Numbered from the stretch's first letter, positions 48,432 to 60,353 are shown. The stretch is 64,000 nt of DNA from Dromaius novaehollandiae (GCF_036370855.1 NC_088099.1:19125501-19189500); one strand, 5' to 3'. Program-made: numbers and translations. Notes: generated by a model not told the origin, from the sequence alone.

Positions 48432-50211
48432 CTTTAAAGAGAGAGAAAAAGAAAGAACTTAAAGTTTTGCGACTATCTGTCCTGTGAACTGACACAGTGA
48501 CAGGAACATGCAGCACTTGTCCAAGCAGCAGTACAAGTCACTCCTCAGGCGTCTCTGTTGGAAAGATTAAGGATCTGGTTCTGTCAGATGAAGGACACTT
48601 TCCAATGCAGAGCTCATTCATCTCTAGCTTGTGCCACTGACTCCCCTACAATCACCTCTGCGAAATAAGCACGAGACCCAGCTCAGTGCTGAGCTAAGTA
48701 TTTGCAGTGCCTCTGGTGAAGGGTGCCCTTGGTGGTGGTTTCTGCAGAGAGGCTGAGCACTGGTTTGGACAGCCTGGGCTGGCACGGACGAGGGCCTCTA
48801 GAAAAAGGTGTTGAGCTCTGTACATGGGGAGCCTTGTATTCCTTTCAGGACGGGTATTTTCATCTTCCCGAGGGCACGATCTGCTACCTTTTCCTAGCAT
48901 ATTGCTTTTCTTCGAATTAAAACACAAAATGGCCAGATGTTTTCAGAGACCAGCTGGAGGCCTGTAGCAACTGAGCAGTCTGTTTAGATACTGCCCTGTC
49001 TCCACAGCGTTTCTCTCTCTTCTTTTCTAACTAGTAGTGCAAAAACTCAGACGCTGTGTTTTTAAGAGCTTCAGCAATTCCTGCTCTTTTTCCCCCGGGC
49101 ACAGGTCACAATCCGCCCGCTGTGACATCATGATCACTCCCGCCGGCACCGGCTGTGATGCCACAAACCCAGGATCACAGCCTCGGGGGAGGGGAACGGC
49201 CAGCTGGAACAGATAAACTGCTTGAGCAATGTGCAGCCTATTCGGTACTGCAAATATTACAAGCGGGGTGTGAGGACAGAAAGAGCAGCACAAGGCCTAT
49301 CGAAAATATGTGCTTTATAGGAAGAAAAGTCTCTGAGTAATGGATGCGTGTCCCTGCTAAACCCGGTCTGGTGCTGCAGAACACGAGCCCCGGTCAACAT
49401 GTCTCTGCAGACGGAGCTTCTGGCGCAGGGGCGAGCTCGCGCGGCCCCGGGAGAAAGCCTCGGGGCGGAGGGAAGGCACGTGGCTGAGACCGCCTGCCTC
49501 TCCACCGAGCCCAGCTAGTCCAACAGCTATTTCAGCCACCGAAACTTGCCCCCTTTACAGACTCCCATACCTCCAGCTCTATTTGTTGTCTGTCTCAGAA
49601 CTGTTTTCAGAGTTTTAATGAGGCACATGAAGCTCTTTAAGGCTTTCTGGAAATGAAAACAGTGATGTCATCTCTGAACAAACCTGAGGCAACCTGACAT
49701 AATAGATTGAATAAATATGCGGAAGAATTTATTTAGCAACAGTCTACAAATACAGAAGAACTGATCATTACGGCCATCTCATATTCTCAGAGAACATACT
49801 TTGATGAGTTTTCCTCTGCTTTACCAAAAGATCACTCCATATTTACTGCGTGCAATGGAACTAGGATTCCAGTCTTGGAACTGCTATGTTTAATTTCTGA
49901 ATGTCATTAAAATAAAACATCTTTCCAGAAATCTTAACACCGTTCTTAAACATATGATTTATGATGTTAGACTCCTACAGTTACACAAAGCAAATGCTAT
50001 GCAAAGGCATGGAGTTCAAGTTTCAAAATCATCTGTGCTGCTTTGAACCTAAATTGTTAAAGGTATTAAAAAAGAGAAAACAATAATGTTCTTTCTTTCA
50101 TGTAAAATATGGGAAATTCAGGTCAGATATTTTCTAAAATGATGATTAAAGAAACCTGTATCTGGTGTGCATTTATTTTAATGCAAACAAATACATTGCA
50201 GGCAGTCCTAC
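48432..50211 (-). other. GAD2 intron 13, with a GC-rich patch near 49080-49520
   Basis: A 1780-bp phase-0 intron, donor GTAGGA and acceptor TTTAAAG. Two GC-rich stretches lie at about 49090-49210 and 49370-49520, the latter with clustered CpGs around GGGGCGAGCTCGCGCGGCC. Open frames there (82 aa, minus) show no recognisable domain. No mobile element is evident. Confidence 0.85.
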
Positions 50212-50361
50212 CTTTGCCCTCCACATCAGCCATAGCTTGAAGACATCAACATGCCGTCCACATTGCAAAGCCTTGTCTCCAGTGTCATACGACAGGTCGT
50301 AGTGTTTGTCTTGTTGAAAGAGGTAGGAAGCATGCATTTGATTGCAACTCTGCATCAGCCC
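50212..50361 (-). CDS. GAD2: GAD2 exon 13 (GAD65 residues 413-462, catalytic loop)
   Basis: The minus strand reads [20 protein letters not shown], then [20 protein letters not shown] and [10 protein letters not shown]. The acceptor is CTTTCTTTAAG|GGGCTG; the donor is GCAAAG|GTAGGA. It is 150 nt, phase 0 at both ends. By counting, the Tyr of ASYLF is human Y425, in the flexible loop that covers the active site. In GAD67 the equivalent loop is ordered; in GAD65 its mobility is linked to side reactions that release PMP and leave apoenzyme. The only change from human that I recognise is N to S in MQSCNQ. Confidence 0.97.
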
Positions 50362-52066
50362 CTTAAAGAAAGCAAGACACAAAAAAGTAACGTTGGCACA
50401 AATGTGACTACTGTTTTGAAGGCTGCTTTAGATCTACACAGTAGAAATTACAAACATGCAAATTCAGTGTCCAACTGAAGTGTCCAACTGCAAGAGAAAG
50501 ATCTAAAAAAAAGACAAAACCAGACAGTTGCTCAGTGGGCTCAGTCTCTTGTATTCCATCCAGCGCCCAGGACACCTTGGTACCTGACCCAGCAATGTGT
50601 AGGCCTCTCCGGGAGCCAAAGCATTTTTAAACAACTTTTGGATATTGCAGTTCTGAGCATCATTACACGTACATCCATTTTTGGATCTGTCTCTTTATTC
50701 CTTGTTCTGGTTTCCATTCCGCCTTTCCTTGGAAGGCATTATTCTGGTTGGTGTTACCAAGGTAATTCGGTGACTAATCTAAAGAACATCACACCACTTT
50801 CCTAACTGCTTTTGTCTCTGCCTTTTGGGTTTTTTTTTCCTTTGTAGGTGCAGCTCTTTTCTAAGGAGAGATCCTTTGCAAAGCCCTGCGCTAGGAAATG
50901 GGTGCTTAAGTGGTGCGGAAAGCTTTGCACAGACAAAAGAGCATGTGGGCTCTAAATAGCTACTTAGAGCTACTTCTGGGTGGAAAGATACCATTTTGGG
51001 AGGCAGCTCTTTGGGACGGCCAACAAAGGTGAGGAAACCTGTCTCATGGAAAGCATGAGGTTTCCTTTTTAGGTTTTTAAGTGAAGTGCAGAGAGTCATG
51101 TTCTGGCTCTAGTGAAGTCCTCAGTCCTCAGTCCTCAGCCAGGTTTAAAAAACACCTTAGGGCTGTTGCTTAAAACTGCATTTCAGAACTTGGCTGTTTA
51201 TCATCGAGTCTAACCTCTTTATGTAACTCAAAACTAAGATGGTAAAATGAAGGGGAAAAAATTGGCTTTCTCTTAATCTGAGCCATCTGTTCTCACTAGA
51301 GCTCAAGGACGGTACTGACTTCAACCAGGCAGGATTTGTCTCAGGGAACTGACCCAGAGGGCAAATAAAAGCCAGCTTCTCTCTTCCTAAGCACAATCAC
51401 TTTGTGTACAATCTGTTGTACAGCTGTTGGCAAAACAGCAACCAACTTTTTGATAGCTGGTCTAATAACTGGTGGTTGTACAGCAGCTGTCCCAGTAACC
51501 AATGGTTATGTGAAAATTACAGGCTTGAAGGGTAATTCAAGTCCTAGTACTAAATGACATGTGTACTTTTTATTCCAAGTGAACTTAGTGTTCCCTTTTT
51601 ATTTCCATGCTCCCCAAAGTGAATATATGGATCAGAGATGGTTTGAAATATCTCTCATAAAAGTCTGGAAAGTGTAATGATGCCTAGATTCTCAACCAAA
51701 TGTCTTTTTGCATTTATAGCGTATCATTGTAAGAGGACTAGATTTTGGCTTCAGTTACAATTTATGCTACACAGAAACTAGTGGGGTTGCACAGCTGTGC
51801 CCCCACAACTTAATTCAGGACATTTTGAATGCAAAGCCACAAAACTCTATAAAGATATTTCCATTTATTGGATCTATCAAATCAACTAGACAGCCATTTT
51901 AATTCCCTTTTGCAGTCACAGCCTGAACACATAACTAGAGGTTTATTTTTCAGTTTCTTTTATAATCTTCATCACATTATCAAATATTAGCTTATGAGGA
52001 AACATGCAGTATTTTCAGAAGTAAAATATCAGAAAGAACCAGGGAAACAAGTAGCTGGAGACATAC
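50362..52066 (-). other. GAD2 intron 12
   Basis: A 1705-bp phase-0 intron, donor GTATGT and acceptor CTTTAAG. It contains three copies of a 7-bp unit AGTCCTC (about 51117-51139) and an imperfect 60-bp direct repeat sharing GTTGTACAGC (51414-51423 and 51474-51483). No gene is seen. Confidence 0.88.
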
Positions 52067-52145
52067 CTCTTCTCTTACCAGCAGGGCTGAACACTGCAGC
52101 GGGACGCCCATCATCTTGTGTGGGTTCCAGGTCACCGAATTGGCC
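52067..52145 (-). CDS. GAD2: GAD2 exon 12 (GAD65 residues 386-412, contains the PLP-Schiff-base Lys)
   Basis: One base completes the Arg codon left by exon 11; the minus strand then reads [20 protein letters not shown] and LLVREE. The acceptor is CTGTCACAG|GGCCAAT; the donor is GAAGAG|GTATGT. It is 79 nt and ends in phase 0. NPHK is the signature of the decarboxylase active site: counting from human residue 281 the Lys falls at position 396, the residue that forms the internal aldimine with [15 protein letters not shown] is the GAD65 version; GAD67 has LLQCSAILVKEK. This settles the paralogue and shows that the active site is intact. Confidence 0.97.
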
Positions 52146-54829
52146 CTGTGACAGTAAACCACATTCAGCGGAGACACTGTACACTGTGGTGAAACCATGG
52201 AGACATTTTGTAATAATTAAAGTAATAATGGCCATATAGCAAAAGGCACCTTTTCCTTTTTCTGAGCAAGCAAGGCTGAAAATAATCATGAGTGTTATTA
52301 AGAAAGCAATGCCTTCATAAGGGACCTAATTCGCTCTAGTTGGTTTTTGGATGACAATCCTGGCAATTTACCACAGGATAATTGCTCTCTCCACTAATCT
52401 CTCTCCACATGATCAGTATGAAACTTTCTGGAGAGTCATCTATACTTTATAAATACAGGACAAACTTCTCAAAAACACCCACTTGACTGATGAACTTTCT
52501 CAAGGCACATGGCTCCTAAAAATGTAGATAAGAAGCTAGCGAATTAGCAGATTCCCTCCCACCGATTCTTGTTTCAGTAAGATTTAAATAACATAGGCAT
52601 TTCTGAAAATTCCTTTAAACCCTTCTGGGCACCTCTAAGTCTCTGAGTAAGCTGGAAAATCTGGCCAAAAGTAATTTTCCTCATTGCTCCGTTGATGGTA
52701 AACTCTCACATATCTTTTGACTTTAGCTGGGCTATGATAATTCACACAACCAGAGGATCGGGTCCCAACTTACTATAGTAATAAACATAGCACTACACCC
52801 CTTCTACATAAGAGTTGGAGCCTGCTGACCTTCAGGACATACTGCAAAACTAGCTGTCAGCCAGATATTGTGAACAAACAGGGTGCTGGCACAACAAAGA
52901 CTAGGGAGGAGACTTCGGGAGTATGGCAAGTGCTGTATGGAGGACTGTGCAGTTCTTTATTGTTTTAATCTTGTGTTATGCTTGACTGGTTATTTGTAAA
53001 TTACTATTATTACATATGATGATTAGCTGATGATGTATACATTAGCATCCTGTTCAGCAGGCTGTCAAGGATGCACAGCGCACATGATTTCATTTAGTTC
53101 AGTGATTTGAGTTTTGATAGTATATATTCATATAAATCAGTCAATTAGGGCATGTAACTACTTAAAGGACCCAGGATGCACCTGCAGGTAGCATGTCTGT
53201 GAACAGAGGTGAGCATGTTTGGATCTGGCAGTATTTTCCTTTGTAAGATTTGGAGGCAATGCTATGGGTGTATGTATGTCCTTATCATTTCTTACAAGAT
53301 TGCTTCTCACTCCTTCAAAGCAAGTGACTCCAAAATGCCCACGGACACTGTACAGCACTTCTGTGCTTTCTTCTTTGCTATTTAAAGGGAACTGTGCAAG
53401 GGTCTGATGAAGAATCTGTAGGGAACAGTCTTTCACAGGCAACATCTGGCCACTTGGCTTGGCTTTTCAAGTATTTGGCAGCTTTTAATCAGCTCAGAGA
53501 CAGTCATCTGATTACGGTGCCAGAGCTAATGATTCTGAACATGCATTGAGGTCTATGGATTTCTTTTGATACGATACTTCTCCATTTTTATCTATGCCTA
53601 CACAGAATCAAGCAGAAATTCTTTAAGAGCCTTCTAGGTAACAGTAATGGTATGGATTTTCTCAAGCAAAAGGATAATTTACTGACAACAGCCAGATGTT
53701 AATTATCTGCCTAAAAAATTTACTTTACCCTATGGTCATCTATTTCCCCAAATTCATCCCAATTGCACACACAACAAGATTACTTACATAAAATAAAAAT
53801 CCACCATTTTTCATTTATTATCAATTTTCTGGGCTTCAGCCATTGGTATGTGCTTAAATAAAAAGCTGACTGAAAGCAACAGTGAGGGAAAAAAGTTACA
53901 CGGGCCCACAGGGTGTTTTTTATCTCACATTTCTCTAAATAACTGAATATCAAGCACCTATGTGATTTTGTGGCTGTGGATCCTAGACAAAAAAGAAAGA
54001 GGAAAAGTTTTCCTTTAGAGATTCCTAATGGATAACTGGAAAATATTAAGACTGGCAGAATTTCGCCCTCAGCCATTATAAAAGCAGACTGAGGTCCAGT
54101 AAATCTCCTCTGAAGGTGCCCACATCTGATATCTGGACAAACTGAAGTGAGTTGCTGCGTCCATCAAGCAGGGGAACAGGACTGGAATTGACAAATTCCA
54201 TTAATTCATTGCCTATCACATATGGAGATGACACTTATCAAAACACTGGAGGAATTCCAGTGGAGTTGTGGATCTAAAGGGCATTACTTGGAAATATCTT
54301 TAATATAGATTCAACCTGAATATCTCATTCTAGCAGAATTTGGACAATCTGGGAGGCAAACTCTGTTTTTGTACTTAGGCTGCTGGGTAGATTTTTCTAA
54401 CTTGTTGGATATTTGGATGTATAGCCTTTTTAAACACAATATGTAAGTTTGCAGTGCTCAAGGCAGTCTTAGCTAAACTATATCAAATTTATAGAACCAC
54501 TGGCCGCTCTCCAAATTCAGCATGTGAGATGTATGAGAAAGGAATGGAACCATCAAGGTATCTTCCTAATCCTTAGGAATACGACCAGGAAGTTGTTTGT
54601 AATTTTAATTGGCAAGGAGCAGCAATTCTGTTAGGAGATAAAAAAGGCAGAGGAGAGTAATAGTTTAATCTTAAACAGCATGAGCTTCAGAAAGTATACA
54701 CATGTAACTGGCTAAATCTAGCCCAGCACACTGTTTCCAGCAAGGGGCCTAAATAGATGCCTAGGAATAATGCAAAGCAAGACAAGCACCCCCAAGTACT
54801 TCCCCAACGTACTCTCAGAGGCTCCAGTC

Positions 54830-55040
54830 ATTTGTGGCTCACAGACTTCCTGAATGGTTTTTATTTGTCTGTTCTACGTAGTTATCTAGTCTACCCCTAA
54901 ACACATGTAAATCTTAACATCCTTTGGCAAGAACTTCCACAGCTTAGCTACACATTTCTGAATAAACAGCTGTTTATAATTTTAAGCTCAGTCTTTCCAG
55001 ACACTAAACTAGATTGCTATCATTTATGTTCATCTGTGTG
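54830..55040 (-). mobile_element. Old CR1/L3-like LINE fragment in GAD2 intron 11
   Basis: The plus strand contains the antisense signature of the CR1 clade's 3' region: a 'tctagtctacccctaaac' segment, then 'ggcaagaacttccacagctt' followed by the 'aataaacagctgtttataatt' type segment with its neighbouring T-rich stretch. The same order occurs in sauropsid CR1 consensus sequences (a 'ggcaa..agttccacag' block ahead of a 'cttccttttgt..aacctgct' block). It is very diverged, and the boundaries are estimates. Identification is from memory of the family, without alignment. Confidence 0.45.
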
Positions 55041-55366
55041 TATTTGTAACATTCATGAGCTCATGACTATGACAGTGTACACCCAGGTGCAGATTTACTG
55101 AGAAGACCTCACTAGCGTGGCTTGGAGGAGTGCATCCTTTCCATGTGGTCAGTGACTGCTGTAACGTCTGGCCAAATGGCAGGTGCAGCCACCATTTATA
55201 TATTTAGACTTCAACATGCAACATTTCGAAGATTCATTCCTTACAGAAATGCAATTGCTAATTCATTGTAGACAGTGAATCAGAGGATGACACAGAAACC
55301 ATGCTGGACCTGAGAATGCATGTTGCAAGAAGTAAAAACACAGATATGAAATGTCCACTGTTATAC

Positions 55367-55395
<29 letters not shown>
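55367..55395 (+). repeat. A29 homopolymer in GAD2 intron 11
   Basis: The longest homopolymer of the window: 29 A on the plus strand, hence a T29 tract in the GAD2 transcript sense, about 220 bp before the end of exon 11 in the downstream direction. Confidence 0.9.
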
Positions 55396-55397
<2 letters not shown>

Positions 55398-55586
55398 AAG
55401 CACTACCACAATGAACATTGAACAAAGGCACTTAGCATTGTTCCTGCAACCAGAAGGACAGTATACATGATTTCTTCATATTTTATGTTGGACCTAAGAT
55501 TGACTGATTTTTATTTTTATTTATAGGCATTGCTATGGTAATCAAAAACATGTTAAAATACCTAATGACTGGTTAATAAATCATAC

Positions 55587-55651
55587 CTTTCAACACCATT
55601 TAACTTCCATTTGTGTTTTCTTGACATCAGCAGCCCGCCACCCCATGCTCC
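55587..55651 (-). CDS. GAD2: GAD2 exon 11 (GAD65 residues 365-386)
   Basis: The minus strand reads GAWGGGLLMSRKHKWKLNGVE and two bases of an Arg codon. The acceptor is TGCTTTCTAG|GGAGCATGG; the donor is GAAAG|GTATGA. It is 65 nt, entry phase 0. WGGGLLMSRKHKWKL is characteristic of GAD65. Family members normally have HVDAAWGGG across the exon 10/11 junction; here the first codon is GGA, giving HVD-G-A-W. No other AG close by would restore alanine. The second alanine, which stacks on the PLP ring in related decarboxylases, is retained. KLNG replaces human KLSG. Confidence 0.95.
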
Positions 55652-56796
55652 CTAGAAAGCAAGATAGGTTATCTTAAGGTTATCTTAATGAGGAGAGATC
55701 TCTGCATTTCTCTATGAGGACACCTGTGAGTTCACATCAGTCTGGGGCCCTTTCTTTTCCTTGCTGATGTGGTGTCTTTCAAAATGACCAGGCAGATGGG
55801 GCCCAAGGCGTTAGCTGAACTAACAATTTCTTTCCAGTAGCTTGGAAACAGCGTTTTATGTACCATAATCTGTGTGCCAACCCCTATCGCCGTTAACTCC
55901 TCCCTCACCACCTCATCTGACAGTGACACTTTGGGCGGCCTCAGACTGTAATTAATACCTCAGAGAGCTGCTCATGGGTAAGCTGGCTTTTCTCATTTAG
56001 TGACTAAGTGATGATAACAAAATGGACCAGGATCTCAGTTGCTGTGGTGGGTTTTCAGCATATTTCTGACCAGTAATGCTTCCTCCCTACCCCTTTGCTT
56101 TTGCTTACAGAGATCGGGGACGTGCAGATACTTCATGTGACTGAGAAGTAGTTTGAGGTAATTATGAATTCTTTCTTTAAATTGGAATGATCTTGGCTAA
56201 CACAGTAATCCAAAAGCAAGATCTCCAGCCCTATGGAAATTTGATTGGTAAGCCTTTTTGGAGGAAGGATTTACAAAAAATGACACAAACCCCATTCTAG
56301 AGCTGAAAGATAATCCTCCAGAAAGATTTACTGGTGAGAATCCAGATAAAGCTAAGTAGCCAGTCTGATAAATTCCTATGGCATTTGCATTAATCTGTTC
56401 AGCAATTTGGGGCACTTAACTCCAGACAAATGTAGCCTTCTCCTTATGCATTTATTTTGCAGCTGTTGCAGAAGCTAAGTCTGTGCTGGATAGGTTTTTT
56501 TATATATTTTCTGTATTAACAATATTTAGAGATGAAGCTGAAGGCAAAAGGTGCTGACACTAGGTGATCCAAAGTGTCCCAATTGCTAAAAGCACTCCAC
56601 AGTTACAGCTCCGATGATGTCCCCCTGACCTACTGGTACCTGAGCCTTTCAGAGGAGAGGACACCAGCCCTTAGACTTTAGAGTTAATTACAGGAACCAA
56701 GTACAATGCTATCTGTACAAGATGACACCGTCCAAGACGAATAAATTCATGCTGACATGCCTTGTAATTCAGCCCCACACATGAGATGGTACTTAC
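55652..56796 (-). other. GAD2 intron 10
   Basis: A 1145-bp phase-0 intron, donor GTAAGT and acceptor GCTTTCTAG. The frame from exon 10 stays open for 41 codons into it, ending in a stop at 56671-56673. Near the acceptor there is a short direct repeat of AGGTTATCTTAA type (about 55666-55689). No mobile element is recognised. Confidence 0.88.
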
Positions 56797-56913
56797 ATCC
56801 ACGTGCATCCAGATTTTGTATTTCTTGCAGATGTCTGCAATAGCTATGAGCGGATCGAACGCCCCATACACTGTCGTTCCGGCTGTGGCGCTCACCAGGA
56901 AAGGGACAAACCC
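56797..56913 (-). CDS. GAD2: GAD2 exon 10 (GAD65 residues 326-364, ends at the PLP-binding Asp)
   Basis: The minus strand reads [20 protein letters not shown], then [19 protein letters not shown]. The acceptor is TCTCTTGCAG|GGGTTT; the donor is GTGGAT|GTAAGT. It is 117 nt, phase 0 at both ends. [14 protein letters not shown] is a signature of group II decarboxylases, and the final Asp (human D364) is the residue that pairs with the pyridine nitrogen of PLP. Differences from human are L to I and V to I in DPLIAIAD. The reading frame stays open past the donor for 41 more codons, so intron 10 retention would give a truncated protein rather than an immediate stop. Confidence 0.97.
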
Positions 56914-58406
56914 CTGCAAGAGAGCACAGAGGCGTTCGGCCCTCAGCCCGCAGCGCCCAGCCCCATCCGCCGCCTGCCGTTGCCTCCTGCCTCTCAGACA
57001 GCTGAAACCTCAACTGCGACAATTGCTATCTGCACAAGGGACCCACAAGTGTCTCCCAGAGGACATACCTACTACGTTACACTGTTTTCTCCTAGTTTAG
57101 AGCTAGCAGTATTACAGTTTCTGCCTTAAGATGGCAGCAAACTTCCAAACCAGTATCCTTCACTTACTGCAGTACAGACAGACAGACAGGTAAGCTCTTG
57201 GGAGAACAATCCCCCCCCCCATACCACCTGCCTGAGAAGAAAAGGTCTGCTCTGTATGATGCCGAGTAAAACAAACCTTATCCATAAGGCATTGTGGTGC
57301 ATGAAATCTCTCTGGCAGCTGGTGCCCTGGGCTGCGTTATGATTACTCCAGCGGACCGTGTGAAAGTGCAGGAGCGTGAGGTGGTGGGGCCCATCAGCGG
57401 GAGCATCATCTCCTGCGGGCACTGCTGAGGTGGCAGCAGCTTCCACCCCCCTCACCTCCACCCATCCCATTTGCCCCAGAGCCCCGGGGCCGTCTCGTGG
57501 ACTTGCTCCGTTAAATGATGGGCAGCACAGAGGAGGACACACTTTCTCTCACATAGCTTTTGTGCTATAAGCACTTGAGTCTGCAGTAATTTATACCAGT
57601 ATTTCATCTGAAATTAATCTGTGTTCTGTTGATTTCATAAATAGTACTCAGAGCAATGAGGTAAAGAGGGTGTATACTTGAAGGACTGGGGCTTAAACTA
57701 CAAAAAGGGTCTGAACTTCCTTCTGCTAAATGAAATATATGGTCAGTAGGTTTGGGTGGAACTTCTATTTTCATTTTATCTTATTTTTTCTACCATATGG
57801 CTTTTCTTGGACAAAGTGAACTCTTAATGAAGACTGATGTTACAATGAGCTTTGAACTCTGTGTTTCTAATGATTATTTGCACAAATGTTGCTGTAGGCA
57901 CCGGACTAAATCCACTACATACTTAAATCTGATGTTTTAATTTTGGTTTCTATTATTCAATATGTTAAATTCTAGCTTCTATTAATGGATGGATATATTA
58001 ATGGCTATTCTATATAAAAATAGTGTATTTCAGAGACTATGTGGATTTCAGTTTGCCTTCCATTGCTTTGGTGACTCTATGATGAATATTTTCAAGGCAT
58101 GAAAATACATATGGATTCCCCAAATGATTACTCAGCTTTTGCCAATATTCAGCTCAGGGATTGCATCACAGGCTGATAATATAAAAAAAAAGGAGGTTAC
58201 GCAGAACAGCATATAAAAAGAGCCAGATAGCTTATAAAGACTATCTTTAAACATATTTTTTCAGCAATTCTTGCCTTACTATTTACTGGCCTGAGAAGAA
58301 GTTAATGGGAAAGCCTATATTGTTCTACCAAAGAAAGTAAACGAACTAGCCGTATTGTTCATGTTTGCTCTATGTTATTTGGAAGCAGAAATGCTAGTAC
58401 ACTTAC
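56914..58406 (-). other. GAD2 intron 9, with GC-rich patches
   Basis: A 1493-bp phase-0 intron, donor GTAAGT and acceptor TCTCTTGCAG. GC-rich stretches lie next to exon 10 (56915-57000) and at about 57350-57520. A C10 run is at 57211-57220. Open frames of about 100-138 codons in these patches have no recognisable domain and are attributed to base composition. Confidence 0.88.
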
Positions 58407-58461
58407 TTTTTGTTTGGCTTCAAGAATTCTTCTTTCAAGGTCCGATGGGATCATTTTCCCT
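58407..58461 (-). CDS. GAD2: GAD2 exon 9 (GAD65 residues 307-325)
   Basis: The minus strand completes the split Arg codon with its first base and then reads GKMIPSDLERRILEAKQK. The acceptor is TTCCTCCAG|AGGGAAA and the donor is AAA|GTAAGT. The exon is 55 nt and restores phase 0. It is the shortest coding exon here. The 18 residues are identical to human GAD65 as I remember it, which supports strong constraint. The segment forms the surface helix that precedes the central strand of the PLP domain. Confidence 0.95.
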
Positions 58462-60353
58462 CTGGAGGAAAAGAGAGTTGTATTAGAAGTCTAATCTTGA
58501 AACCATCTCTTGCTGTTAGTTCTTCACTTAATAGGAAATGGATGTGCTATGGAGCATCTGAGGCAGGAGGGCTATGGGGGAGCAGGAGAAGGCTGAAGAG
58601 ACTCAGCAACAGAGGAGTGCTGAGCACAGAGGGAGCGCCAGGGTCAAAGTCTTCTCATACAACCCATATGCGTCTACAGCCCTCAATGCTGCCAAATCAG
58701 GGTGAAATGTCTTGACCCCAAACTGCAGGAGATACTCTATTGCTATTAAAATATCTGTGTGGTAAGCGGACAGGTAACCAAAATGCATGGTCATCCAATC
58801 CTGGGCATGAGCAAGAAGGTGCGATTTTCTTCACATTTTCCTGGCTGAAATGAACAACACATTTACACTGTCTCACAATAAAACAACAAAACTCGGTGAC
58901 TGTGGGTCAGGATGGGAAGGAGAGGAGACACATAGAAGCATGCTTGCTCATGCTGGACATATCAAAAAGCTCTCGTGGCCCTTCTTCACTCTTGCCTGGG
59001 CCAACAGAAGGTCCTCTTCACCATATCGGCCCAGCACCCCCCACCAGGGACATGTGCTGAGCAAACAGCCAGCTCTGTCCCGTTGATCGCGTCTGGGATT
59101 TGGCAAGACATGCATTAATCCTACTGTTTACTTCAGGATGGACAGGTTAAACATTGTGGTCTTCGCAGAAAATCATTACACAGAGTTCGCACAAGAAGAA
59201 AAGGAAGACATGACTTCATTGATCTGTGTCTGTCTTTAGTGAACAGAAACAATCAAAGGTTTATTTTGATTTATGTTGGTTGTGTTGATGTTGTCATTAA
59301 TTCCTTTTCAAGGTGTGCTCAGTCTTTTGTTAATAAAGAGATAATAAGTCTATAAGTCAATATGCAGGCACTGTGATTAGTACTGTAAATTGCTTAGCTG
59401 GTGCTCTTCTTTTATCATAAGAGCAGAATATTTCGATTGCAGTAAAACCTTCCATTTAAGCTAGAGCCATAAATAATTCAATACCTTAAAACAGTGGAGC
59501 ATACTTTATTGAACAGGTTCTCAGTAGAACTGGTAAGAATGTTTCTATAATTTTTTCCATAGAAAATGTGTTTTCCATCAAATTGAAAATCTTCATCAAA
59601 ACACGTTGATTCTGTTAATATTTCTCTGCTTTCTCAAAATAGTTTCTCTAGCAATTGGGTGAATTAAATGATTAAACAACAATCTATCACCAATCTTGTA
59701 GTGCCTATTGGCAACAGGAGTCTAAGTGCCTTATGTGCTTCTCCTTTCAATGGACCATCTCCCTCATTGGCCTACATTGCCCACAATGCTGTGAAGCCCC
59801 TCTCCTCAATCTACTGTAGTCCACATTGCAAAAGTGTCATGATTGAGTGTACTGGGGAAAATGTGGTCCAGCCAGGGAGTCAGCTGCTGAGGAGGAATGT
59901 AACAAAATTACATTAGCAAATGGTCCTCAATATTTTAAGCAGTTTAAAAGACCCATTTCAGCTCATTTTAATGGGTCAAAATGTGAGACTGTTTAAATGT
60001 TTCATTTTGACCAAAACAAGCTTCTTCATAGTTTCTTAACTGAATGCATAAAGAATGAGCACTAGTTTGACTTTTTGTTTCACTTCAGGATGAAAGAAAA
60101 AGAAAGACCAGAAATCCTTCAGGAAAAGAACTTCAAGATTTTTGATCAGCTCCAGTGACTGACTTGTAAGGAAGCTACAGAGAAAGTCAGTTCCTCAAGT
60201 GAGATAAATCAGTGTAAGGCTGCTGAAGTTGACAGCACTATGGTGAGTTACACCAGCTATTGATTGCATCCTATATACTTTCTCTGAATTGAGCACCTGA
60301 TTATTCTCTTCTATGCACCATTAAAAGGAGAAGTGTTTGGCCTCTTTACTTAC
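58462..60353 (-). other. GAD2 intron 8
   Basis: An 1892-bp intron splitting an Arg codon after its second base (donor GTAAGT, acceptor TTCCTCCAG). AT-rich unique sequence; no recognisable mobile element or gene. Confidence 0.88.

Larger units (their letters stand above)
52146..55586 (-). other. GAD2 intron 11
   Basis: A 3441-bp intron, the longest complete one here, splitting an Arg codon after its second base (donor GTATGA, acceptor GTCACAG). It carries an old CR1-like fragment (about 54830-55040) and an A29 tract (55367-55395). No other gene is seen. Confidence 0.88.

Noticed and set aside
56747..57129. Open frames of about 90-108 codons overlapping exon 10 in other frames
   Set aside because: They are shadows of the GC-rich exon and adjoining intron; the GAD65 frame is the real one.
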